NCBI RefSeq assembly: GCF_013373865.1
Contig: NC_050473.1
Coordinates: forward strand, 19,135,597 to 19,199,596
DNA length: 64,000 bases
Direction of reading: 5' to 3'
Origin: Monomorium pharaonis
Taxonomy: Eukaryota > Arthropoda > Insecta > Hymenoptera > Formicidae
Part shown: positions 46,437-57,793 of the stretch, one piece after another
How positions within the stretch are numbered: position 1 is the first letter of the stretch
How the letters are laid out: each line of letters opens with the position of its first letter
Position numbers and translations under genes: made by a program
The notes under the pieces: generated by a model
Told to the model about the DNA's origin: nothing
The model's input: only the letters and a program-made list of their open reading frames with translations
The model's database searches: none

Positions 46437-49400
46437 ATGCATAGGGCACGCGGGACGAGAAGACAGGACCTACGGAAGCTCGCGAGACCGGAGGACTCCT
46501 TCGACGTTCCGTCCGAGATCACGGAGGACACGAAGCCGATCAAAACTCTCGCGGCGGCTCGCCTCGGGGAAATGGGGAGGGTTAAGGAGGAGCTGAAGGC
46601 GATGCTTCCGACATTGACACCTTCGGAAGTGAGAAGGTTGCCTTGCCTTAAATGAGACAAGTGTATATCCTCCTACGTTCTTCACAAACGTTTACATCAC
46701 CTGTCTTGTCTCCCTCAAATCTCTTTTTCATTCTGTCCATTTTGTAATACAAATGCGCCATCAAAAACTCGCCCCTTCGTAATCGATCCACATTTCCAAA
46801 TAGATTTCGTTTACCGCTTCACGAAGCGATTATTGACGAGCTCGAGGAGAGAAATTACGGAGAATCGGTTAGTTACTTGAGAGAGTTATTCGAGCTCGAC
46901 GAGGAGACTCGCAAGGAGACCGGTCCTGGTACTCTAACGTGGGAGAAGCCACGCTTGAAAGACAACAGGAACGGATTGTTACGCCTCAAGGAGGGCTTGA
47001 TCAACATCGAACGAGCTAAAAACGCTGGTACTGGCGAAAGAAAATCGAAATAAAAGCTGTCCAATGTTCATGTTTATTCGCGAGAAGCACGAACCCTGTT
47101 TAAAAGATCAATAGAAAATGATAAAACTTTAACTTTATTGAAAATTTATCAATTCAATACTAATCTGAACGTGTATATTTTTCTTATCCAATTTGTCATG
47201 TTGATCCTGAAAGTTAAAAATTTGATTTATATGTACAAGAAATATTAAAATTACATATAAAAAAACTTGAAAATATTACATAATACATCATACACTGAAA
47301 AAAAAGTAATATAATTCAATAAGATATGTTATTGCGGTCAACTACAGATATACTCAATACAATAATATATGCTATCGCAGTATCAACATTGTACTTACAT
47401 TGATAACAAATATTATTGTATTGAGTATTTTATGTAGTTGACAGCCCGCAATCACATATGTTATATCACATATATTGGCTATACTACATTTTTTTTCTGC
47501 ATACATAAATTGAAAACAGAACATTAATCTCGACAAAATAGTTTCAGACATCCATTACAGATTATTATTAAATGTTAAATAAATGTTAAATTAAAAAAAA
47601 ATCTGATATTACGAACCAAGAATACGATAGGATTGTATAATTTTTTCCTTATATAATTCTATCGAATCTTTTAAGCGGGGAATACAATTCCAATTTATAG
47701 AATTGCAATAGATTCTTCACGGCAATTGTTCATATCCATGATTTCGTCATTCTTACCGTCGAACTTTGACACGCTCGAAGGAAATGCAAAGTACGAGAGC
47801 GCAAGTATGCGAACATCAAAGTTTTACGTACGTAAAAATTTTTTTTCCTGGACGTAGGGGACCACGTTTCCACGGTCGCGGGATTTCTGAACCTGGCGCT
47901 GTTCTTCCAAGCGATGACTTGGGAATGGTGGTGGATAGCGGAGCGGCTTCATCGCAGCGCTCTGGAGAACGCTAAATCAGTCGAGGATGACGACCAGGAG
48001 ATGAGCACCTTAGCGCATTATCTTTACGGTCGATTTCTGTTCGAGAAAAGTTAGCGAGACACATTATACATGTAAAGTAAACCGCAAGTCGCGACTTCCT
48101 GTCGACTTTTTGCCCTAAACGGCAGCACGCAATAATTTCCTTTCGCATAATTATCTACTATTGTTGCGAATTCGCACCTATTTAATCATGAAATATTTAT
48201 AGACGTTGTATATGTAAAACTGAATGCAAATTAATTACATAATATAAATTAATAATATTAAGATAAAATGTTTTGTGTAATGCAATTAGTACAGGATACG
48301 ATGGAATCGTTGAATCATTTAAAAGTCGCTCGTGAAGCGTCTCAGAATAAATCGTGGAACGCGTCGAAGATAATCGGTCGTAAGGAGGAGACTGTCTTTC
48401 GAGAATGTAACGTGCTTCTCTACAAAACGCTGCTGATGCACGCGCAACAAGTTGATCCCGATCAACCGGATGTCGCCGCGAAAATGTACACCGAAGCTCT
48501 CGCACGAGCGACGGACTGTGAGTCGGGGAAAAAAAAAACTTCTTAATCGTTGAGCCATTTCATAATTTTGTTAAAATATCCTATTATTTTTATATTTGTT
48601 TGTCTCGAAAATTATCCTTCAAAGCCTAGTCTTTACCGCATCAGCTCGTCTCTCAATGAAACATTCATAACATATTCTTGAAATTAAAAAAAAAAAAAAA
48701 ACTCATTCCTGATATTATCAGTTGTCTTCGCATCCGTAGCTGGGCACTATGAGTACATGGCGAACGCTTTGTACGAGCTGGGGATGAGTCAGTTACGATC
48801 GGGCGATGTGAAATACGCGTTCCGAAACTTTTCCAAGTTCCTGGCGTTGGCCAAGAGGATTTCGGACCCAGAGGGGATCTGCAACGCGCATATGGCGATG
48901 GCATTTGCGTATAAGTTACGTGTGTAACATGGAGTGCATTCCGTTTCATGCACGATGCACGTGATGCATCATTTATCATATAATTAACATTTTGTGAATA
49001 AGAATGAAGAGCATTATGCGTGAAACGCATCCTTTAACCGTGTCACGGTAGAACAATAAGAATGTGTTAGAATAATGAAGATAGATCAAGACGGCAGGTG
49101 AAAAGGAAACGGATAATAATTTCGAACCTCCTTTTCACCTCCTCTTTACCATCGCGCTCTTACTCCCGTTTCTACCAACATAAATTAACCTTAATCTCGG
49201 TTCAACTTTTAGTTGTTATCTGATTCTAATTCCAAAAATTACAAAAAGATAAATAGTAAGTTCAATCAAGATTAAAGTTAATCTACGTTGGTAGAAATGG
49301 GCCTTATAATGTGCTATCTTGATCTCGGGAAAAATGTTAATTCTTGACGCGACTTTACGGGCGATTCACGTTTACAGGAACTGGGCGACGACGCGAACAC

Positions 49401-49899
49401 AGAGAAGCATCTCCACCTGTTCATGGTAAATGCAGTAGAGTTCGGACTCACGACAAAAGTCGCACAGGCACACTACTGCACTGGCGAGCATTTTTTGAGT
49501 AAGGTATCACAGAATCGTCACTTCGAAATGTGATTGATAAACAAAAATTACAAGATTATTGAGAAATCTTATGGAGATAGAAATTATTACCTTTCCTCGA
49601 ATTCTTATACACATACACACACACGTGGAATAAACTATACCTAATTTAAATATATTTACCGCGTTGTTTAGCAATATTTGAAAAATAGTTTGTGGCATTA
49701 ATAACATTAACATTTATTTAAATTAACAATGTGAAAGCCAACTCGTATTTTCTTTTAGAAAAGGCCAGATATCGCAACGCTTCATTTGAAAAAATCTTTT
49801 GAGCTGTACAACCAACTTGGCTTGCACAATGACGCTGATAAAGTGCGAGACTTTGCTGGAGTCTCGAAAGGCGAGTTATATGCTCCTTCAAAACGTTAA
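46437..49899 (+). CDS. TTC29: Tetratricopeptide repeat protein 29-like, 7 or more exons
   Basis: TTC29 is a TPR protein needed for axonemal dynein function in sperm flagella. Exons: 46437-46636, 46804-47027, 47858-48049, 48290-48517, 48740-48921, 49378-49503, 49759-49899; in frame, 430 residues (human about 475). Alignable landmarks from memory of the human protein: SEVRRFR near the start, then LHEAIIDELEERNYGESVSY, MTWEWWWIAERLHRSALENA, and the TPR helices HYEYMANALYELGMSQLRSG, AHMAMAFAYK, KHLHLFMVNAVEFGLTTKVA and IATLHLKKSFELYNQLGLHN. An alternative in-frame ATG is at 46350 but overlaps the CYP4G polyadenylation signal. As modelled, the protein reads through to a TAA at 49897 (ends APSKR). 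However, a further block that matches the conserved C-terminus lies at 49984-50100 in a damaged frame, so the true 3' end is unclear. Confidence 0.85.
47290..47505. mobile_element. Palindromic element in TTC29 intron 2
   Basis: The sequence CACTGAAAAAAAAGTAATAT opens the element and ACATTTTTTTTCTGCAT closes it. Inside, TCAACTACAGATATACTCAA is mirrored by TTGAGTATTTTATGTAGTTG. The ends resemble the ACACTGARAAAA families at 10604 and 61301, but the arms are more decayed. Confidence 0.55.
49166..49303. mobile_element. Palindromic MITE, GGCCCRTTTCTACC family
   Basis: Left end CCCGTTTCTACCAACATAAA; the reverse complement of the right end starts GGCCCATTTCTACCAACGTA. Same family as 42048-42186. 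It lies in TTC29 intron 5. Confidence 0.85.
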
Positions 49900-49983
49900 T
49901 TGTAACCATGTGACGCATTTAAAATGTCTTCATCTTTTCGAGGGCAAATAATCATCGATCAATGCGTCCATCTTGTGCAGTAG

Positions 49984-50100
49984 TATGGAGCCGCTGATCC
50001 GAAGGCGATTACGGCGCTCTGATATTGGAAAAATCGTAGAAATGTTTTTTTGATTGAAAAAGAACAGAAGAAGCTGCGCGCTGGTATGAAAATGTTCAGA
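49984..50100 (+). pseudogene. Degraded TTC29 C-terminal exon
   Basis: In one frame this reads YGAADPKAITAL, a TGA, then YWKNRRNVFLIEKEQKKLRA. It matches the human TTC29 C-terminal block SADLTSLNYLLSWKESRGN in spacing and key residues (AD..., L, WK). The TGA at 50017-50019 interrupts it and no donor in exon 7 joins it in this frame with normal splice sites. Using the donor GA/GTTATA (49875) and acceptor at 49980, a different open frame would end at a TGA near 50055. It may be a decayed end, a sequencing error, or a lineage-specific truncation. Confidence 0.5.
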
Positions 50101-50889
50101 AATCAATTGATAAAAATTAAGTTAAATCTTACAAAAAATCCGTCTTTTGCAATTTTGAAACATCTCAATTATCGCAATTTACATTACAAATAACTATGCG
50201 ATATTATTTTAAATACAAAAGAACTTGGTACCGGAAAAAAAAAATTTAGCAATATCACAAATGTCATAAAATAGCAATGAAAATTTTGATTCGATACACA
50301 AATGCACAATAATTAATGCAATATTTTTCATCTTGCGTCAACAAATTATTTACAATAAATGTGCCCTTATTTTTGTAGAATCAGATAAAGCGTAGTATAT
50401 CAATAAACGTTCAAATATTATACTTTATAATTTTATATCTGTAATAACATTCTATTATGATAAATATTAATATTCAATAACTACAAATTTAATCTTAATA
50501 ATAATATACATATTAAAAATATAAAAAAATGTATTAACAACGCTTTTATGTAGCCACGTAATTTTTTACATGCCAAACGTGATGACGGGATGAATCATTT
50601 ATTTCTATAATAAAAAAAGTATACTATTTGTAAGAAAAATCAGTAGAAACTTTAAAAAAATGTAAATTTGTTATATTATCAAACATAATTAATAATATAT
50701 AATTAACATGCATTATTATCATTGTTATCTAATTAAAAGATATATCATGCATTTTTATTATTTTTATCGTATACGGTTAAAAAAAAATTTGTACAGAGAT
50801 TTTCAAAATCTTATTTTTAGAAAAAATAAACATACACGTAAATGTGCGCGTGTGTATACATTCGTTAATAAATTGTTTAATTTTAATTA

Positions 50890-51930
50890 ATCATTGATTT
50901 GAGTAAAATAATTCCTTTTTAATAACAATTAATTTAAATAGATTTAATCTAATACTATTTAATTAAAGATTGATTTCAATAAATTCAATCGAATATGGTT
51001 TAATTGACGAATAAATTTAGCAAAATTAATCGAAAATTGCTTCATGAAATAATAATTTGGGCAAATTTAATTTAAGATTTAATTAACGAGTAACTCAAGC
51101 GAAGTTAATTGACAATTGTTAATTACGGATTAATATACGAATAAATATAATTTGTTTGATTTCATTGAAGACTGATTTGAATAAGTTCAATCAAAGATTG
51201 TTTAATTGACAAATAATTCCAGCCGCTGCAAATGTAAAAAAGAAATATACGTAAAAAATTAAGAGATGTAAATGTATACAAAAATATTGATAGAAAATAT
51301 TGTAAATATGTAAAACATATTTACAGAAATACAATAAACATGTTCTTTTGATATCACAATTTCTAGATCACCATCGTTACATTTCCTTACTCAATAGTAA
51401 AATATAATAATAATGAGCTTTTTTATTTATTATAATAAAGAATACATTCAATTTTATTACTTAATTATTTTTGTTACTTTTGTATTCAGTTTATCACTTA
51501 ATTATTCTTGCTTAAAGATCATCAATCAATCATTAATTAAATGATCTTTCATTGCATTCGTTAAAATTGTCAATTACACAATTTTCGATTAAATTCACTT
51601 GAATTATTCGTAAATCATCTTCAATTTCGCTGAATTTATTCATCAATTAAACAATCTTCTATTAAATTCGTTCAAACAATCTTCAATTAAATCAAGTAAA
51701 TTATATTTATTCATAATTTATTAATAATTAATCTGTAATTAAACAATTACCGATTAAATTTGCTCATATCAATCGTCAATCAAATATTTTTCAATTAAAT
51801 TTGCCCAAATTCATATTTAATTAAACAATTTTCGATTGATTTCACTGAAAAATATCAATTAACCATCTTTGACTGAATTCGTACAAATCAATCTTTGATT
51901 AAATAAAAAAATTGAATTTGTTAAAATTAA
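50890..51930. repeat. Inverted array of degenerate AT-rich minisatellite units
   Basis: The right half (about 51540-51930) repeats a unit like CAATTAAACAATTTTCGATT followed by AAATTCGCTCAAAT. The left half (about 50890-51240) repeats its reverse complement, with TTTAATTGACGAATAAATT and AGCGAAGTTAATTGACAATT. The two halves point toward each other around an unrelated centre near 51300-51480. Units are 35-70 bases and strongly diverged. Confidence 0.6.
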
Positions 51931-52239
51931 TCAAATAATTACAAATAATTTGATGTTTGCCTGTCGTTTCTAAAAATGTTTTCAAAAATATCCCCTCTGT
52001 ACGAATATTTTCTATATTCATTGTATAATTACAAGATAGATATTTCACTATCGATGAAATATACCTAGAATGTAAATAAGAAAATTTTTATAATTTTAAA
52101 TGTTATATTACTATTATGTTATTTTTTTTAATTTATACATATGTATATATAATTATTTCCTTATGTAAAGTGCGCGCATTTCCTTCTAAACTTATTACAT
52201 TTAGGCATAGAATTATATTATTCCCAAAAACTATTATAT

Positions 52240-52347
52240 ATACACATACATACATACATACAGACATACATACATATACATATATATATATATATATGTA
52301 TGTATATATGTATGTATGTGTGTGTGTGTGTGCGTGTGTGTATGTAT
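52240..52347. repeat. Compound TACA/TATA/TGTG microsatellite
   Basis: Runs ACATACATACATACAGACAT, then TATATATATATA, then GTATGTATGTGTGTGTGTGT in order. It is palindromic overall and non-coding; open frames through it are artefacts. Confidence 0.9.
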
Positions 52348-53365
52348 ATAAATTTTATATCTTTTAAAATCCGGATTTTAAAAGAACAATATAAACGAAT
52401 AATGTATCTCATATGAATTTAGAAGATTTGTCAAAATAATTATGTATGTTAATCATTTTGACATTAATTAATGTGGCGAAAAAACTTAGACTTTCTCTAA
52501 AAAGTTACACAAATAGTTATTACTACATTGACACTTTGCAATTTATCATTAAAACTTTACAGAATTTTGTGTTCATTATATAACAGTATTGATAATTAGT
52601 GTTAACATTTGTTCTTCAAAACCTTTTTACAGTTCCATTCAAAATTTTTTTTAATTTATTTACGTGATTACTTACGATTATTCACGCCTTTATACTAAAA
52701 CTTGATCGACAGAAACTTGTTATTACATGCAGTATATAAACAAAATGTGTTACATCGATTTTTGACAAATTATTATACACATCTTTATAGTATTAATCTA
52801 TATTTGTCCTGTATCTTAATATATATATATATAAAATTATATTATCTTAATATATATATATATTATCACACTATATATATGTATAATTAAAACACAAGTT
52901 TAATTTTAAGTCTTAATTTTACAACAAATTAGTTGTTTTTGCATTCAATGCAAGAAAATTCTACAGCATAGCTTTATGGTTTATCTGTCATATGAAAAAC
53001 TGTGAAGTCAATGCTACTATAATATCCAACTATCTTTAATACTTAACGAAGCTATTCTTAAACAATATAAGTTAACAAAAATTTTGCAAATTTGACTCGG
53101 AACCACCTAATTGTTGCAGTTTCTACAACTTTCTTCGTCTAATATAAGGAATATGAAGTGCGAATTACCTTACAAACTTCAGCTTATTGAAAAGTTTGCG
53201 AAAAAATATATACGTCCATAAATATCCAGCGATACGGGACTTTTTTCGATTTCAATCAATATAGTTCATCCCACGTGACTGCAAATAGATACGCGATGAA
53301 AATAAAATTTCTCGCATAAAAAATAGGACAGAATGTACAATAGTGATTGTTCGCCACAGGCACAA

Positions 53366-56300
53366 TTAGTTCAACGTGATGTCATTGTCGTCATCTATGT
53401 CCATCATGTTGATCGGATCTAAAGACGGCATATCGGCGCTCTTTCGTATCTCGCGTGATATGTTCTCCAGCGTCTCCATTTCGATTTCGGTCAGGTTCTT
53501 CACGTTAGTAGTATCCTCTCGATGCTGCACCTCGGCAGCAGCGAGATCAAACACTTCCTTCAATATCTCGGTTGCCACATCCACTGAGTTGTTGTCCGAG
53601 ACACAAGTGAAATTCTCATGTGCCTCATGCTTGTTATTCACTATATTATCATCAACCAATTCCTCAAGCTCCTTTATTTCTTCATCCAATTGGTTTTCCT
53701 CTTTCGAGTCGTCTGTTAGGATCGTTTTATCTGTGATTTTATGTTTCACTTTGTCGTCAAAGCTATCGCTATTTACTACTACCGTGACGTCGGCTTCGTC
53801 ATTATCATCTAGTATATCATCATGTCTTTCACCATTTGAAATATCTGCATTAACAATGTCTTCTACACTGCTAAATTTGTCCACAATCATTTCGACTTCC
53901 ATACTTTCTTCATTAGACCTATCTTGTTGATTTTCCTTTAATTCCTCAATTTCATTTACTTCATTCATTATTATATCTTCGTTTATTATTATGTCATCAT
54001 CCGAATCTCTTTTGCTGTCGCTCAACGCTTCCGTTACGTTATTCGGCAAATCTTTTTGGATGTTTTCTTCTAACGCTTTTGTATCTTTCTTCAAAGACTC
54101 ATCTGTTGAATCGTTTTGTATTATCTCTGGCTCTTCTATTATCTCTTCGTTATCATTTGAGTTTTTTTCTAAATTATTCTTGCAACTTTCACTATAATTT
54201 TTATTATCTTTGCTTCTTTTATGAATTAATAAAATTGGAGATCTACTAGTTTCTCTATCCAGCGTTATTTCCTCCTGAAGATTGTCTCTGCTATTGCATT
54301 TACTAATAGTCTTTTCTTTTTCTACAAAAGAACTTTCCGTTTCATTCTCTATATCTTTATCATCCGCCTTATCTACATTTCTCTCCTCCGATACAGCAAC
54401 AGTTGTTTCCGTGTCTTTGTTCTTGGAATTATCATTGTCCCTACTTGTCGATATCTCATCTTCGTTCGTCGTACGTTTATCCCTTACTTCTTTATTTCTA
54501 CTACCTTCGTCTTCTATATTTATCGTTTCGTCTGTCACGACTGTCGATTCTTCGCATTGTTCAAACTCTTTCGTTTCAGAGTTTCCATCGTCCGCAGATT
54601 CTTTCTCTACACGCGACTCACTCTTTGATACATCCGGTTTGTCACTGTCTTCATCACATGCATTTTTTCTCAGTTCTATTTTCTCTTTTCTTCTGGATAA
54701 ACTAACGAGCTCCTCGTCATCGGTATCATCCTCGATATTGATAGCGATGTCCTCCGACGGATCGTTGATGTGTCTGTCGGATGCAGTTCTCTTGGAACGA
54801 TGCGACGTCGCTTTTTTGGAACTTTTGTCGTCTTGCAAATTGACTTCCGCTTCCGACTTCTCTTTAACAATTGGAACAGTTATCTTTTTCAGCTTTAACG
54901 AGGCTTGCTTGAGATGCGTCAATTTGTGTTGCGAATTGGACAACTTTGTGTCGAATTTCTTGTTGCACAAATCACAAGTGTACTCTGTTTTAGTTTCCGA
55001 CTGTGTTGAAGATTGCGGGTTCTTAAATTCCGTCGATGGTGCCATTTCGGTACTAGATCTAGAAGACGACCTCATCCTAACCTCGGCGCTTCGTTCTTTC
55101 TCACTTTTCGTAGACGCAGACGATGGAAGGCGTGTCATACCTTTCATCCTGCTCTTTAAACTCATACTCTCTTCATTGGATGTCTCGTCGCTGGAGTCTG
55201 TACGTATATTCAAACTTTTCTCTTCAACTTTCTGTCTTTTTTTACTACTCGTCTTATTTACATGGTCATTCAATTTGATATTATTATGCGTTTCCTTTTG
55301 CTTGAGAGAACCGTCCGAATCCGAACTTTTGTCTGCAGTTATTTTCTTTTTGTGTCCTCGTGTTCTCACAGACTGAGTACTACTGGATGGTCCCGAATCG
55401 ACTGATACCGTTATCGATTTCGTCTCGCTCGCATTCGCACTCTCTCTATTCATTCTCGTCATCTTCGGGGGCGTACGCTCGACGTCATCGTCTTTCGGTT
55501 TCTCCACGTCAATTCGTCGCTTTTTTCCTTGTCTCGCTTTACCGTTAACTATGTGATTCTTCGTCCTGGGAGAGACACTTCGAGGACTACTTCCGGAGGA
55601 TTTTGTCTCGTCCTGCGAACTGTCATACAATGTACTGTCCTTACTCTTATCCTCCTCATGCGTCTTCTCTTTACACAATTCCTTGATGTCCGTCAACTTG
55701 ACGTCCGTCAAAAAAACCGCGCATAATTTCGTTTCCGCCAGATTAGACTGACGCTTACGACGCTGCGGTTTGTCATTCGGATCCATCGTTATCCAACAAT
55801 TTTTACATACGGTTAAACCCGTGCGATGAAATCTGTACATGTCGATACCGTTCGCAACCGTACTATGACACTTGTCACAATTTCTAACTTTCAACTTGAC
55901 GTCTTGTAATTTGGTTTGCGCGCTGCTCCTGCGACCCTTGCCGCGTCGCTTGCTGCTACGCGCCATGCTTTCTTCGTTACTGTCGCTATCGGAATTTATT
56001 GAACCATAAAATGTAACGTCTGGAAATGTGGTGATAGTCGTTTTGCGATTTACAACTTCTGTGTGTACCTGTAATAGAAAAAGTGCTATTGTTAATAAAA
56101 TAACAAATATAATAAAAATAGTAAAATATAAAAAATACAGAAAAATAAAAAAAACAAGCAGAAAAGAGCACGCAAAAGATATATATAACTCATAACGGCA
56201 TAATTTGCAACATGTTACTACCTTTGGAATATTTGAATAGTTTATCTCTTTATTAATCAGAGCTTTTAAATTGATGATTGTTTCCTGATATACTCTCTTT

Positions 56301-57754
56301 AAATCATACAACACGTCCAAGTTGTATCGACACGTCAGGCATATTAGCTTCGATTCGCCATTCTTACAGACCTGCAAAAACGGGATGTCAATTGCATGTA
56401 GTTGCAGCTGCAAGTTACATAGTTCCCTTCAAGACAAAAAGCAAGTCTCTTGAACTCACCTCGTCATTGAAAATGCTGCGAATCTTCCGTAAAGGATTGA
56501 ATAACACGTTATTGTCTTTTGCGAGATCGAAGATACGATCACTCTTTACTAATTCGTAACACAAGAAGCAGCATGGCGTCGACGCCTTTTGACGGTTGAC
56601 CTTCTTTGTTTCCGGTCCGTGAGACTTCTTATACTTCTGCACGAATTTCGTGCAATGGTCTAACTCGTACGCGCACTTGTAACATATCTTGTTTGACAGA
56701 TCAATGATGTCGTTGATCTAGAACAGGAGAACGTATTACATCTTTTTGAGTGTTGTTACTCCAAAATTGTCCAATCGTTATTTCACATTTCAATCATCAT
56801 ATTCACTTTTAGCGTAGGAGATTGTATTGGCTGTAGATGAAAGAGATGCTGTGTTAGCGAAATTTATTCAGAAGATGGGTTTTTTAATGTCATATAAACA
56901 TGTAGGATCGCTTTAAAAACAGTATGCAAGCCTCTTTCAAAATGTTACTCTAACTAGTTACTGTCATCCTTTACGAAGATTCTCGAAAAAATTGAGAGAG
57001 CATCAAATTTAATCGCAAATAAACGAAAAGGAATAAAAAAGTTGTCGCAAAGATATCAATTCAGATTCTGCTGTTTCAAGAAGGACCGAAATATGGTGAT
57101 ATGTGGTGAGCGTTTTTTTTGGGGGGGGGAGGGGGAGTATTTTGTGTGTCTTCCGTTTACTTCTCGTATTTGTGGCTATTTAGACTGTGGTGAGCGTGGA
57201 CACCGCTTAGGTTAGCCGTCCAGCTGCACAGATTGTGACATTTTTAACAAACCTGACAGCGCACACAAACACCATGTTAAATCTCATTAATAGTCGCCAA
57301 TTAAATTTTGCGCGGTAAAAAAACCCACAGTGCGAATCTGGAATCCCCTCAAAAAAAAAAAACTAAAAGCATAAAACCTCCAAAATCGTTATACGTTCTC
57401 AATAATACGAGTCAGCTCTTGCAGAGATCGTACAGCTGACGCACGATCCTCTCAATTTGTATCTATATCTGTAGATTGAAGATCACAAAAAAACTGATTG
57501 TTTTTATACTCACGTACACACGCGCGTGCGCATAATTTTCATTAATAAATGATGAAACGAGACACAGAGTGCGGGACAAATATCGAATAGGATCCAACAA
57601 AACATGAAATGTCCGACAATAACAGAGGGTATTCGCGAGCGATTGCACCCGATAAATATGTAAGAAAGATAAGGAGAATTGGGGAATTATACAAGTCGGC
57701 ACGGAATCGGAGCGAAGTGCATAATATTATTTGTACTCTCTGCGGCTACACATG

Positions 57755-57793
<39 letters not shown>

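Larger units (their letters stand above)
49900..53365. other. Convergent intergenic region
   Basis: Lies between the 3' ends of TTC29 (plus) and the ZAD gene (minus). It is very AT-rich, with the inverted repeat array at 50890-51930, a microsatellite at 52240-52345 and TA runs at about 52820-52885. No gene was recognised. The two 3' UTRs should lie at its edges. Confidence 0.65.

Noticed and set aside
52116..52412. ORFs across the TACA/TGTG microsatellite
   Set aside because: Simple-sequence artefacts.
54282..55376. Plus-strand ORF of 364 codons rich in Ser and Leu
   Set aside because: Antisense shadow of the acidic Ser/Asp/Glu-rich tail of the ZAD gene; no start context or motif.
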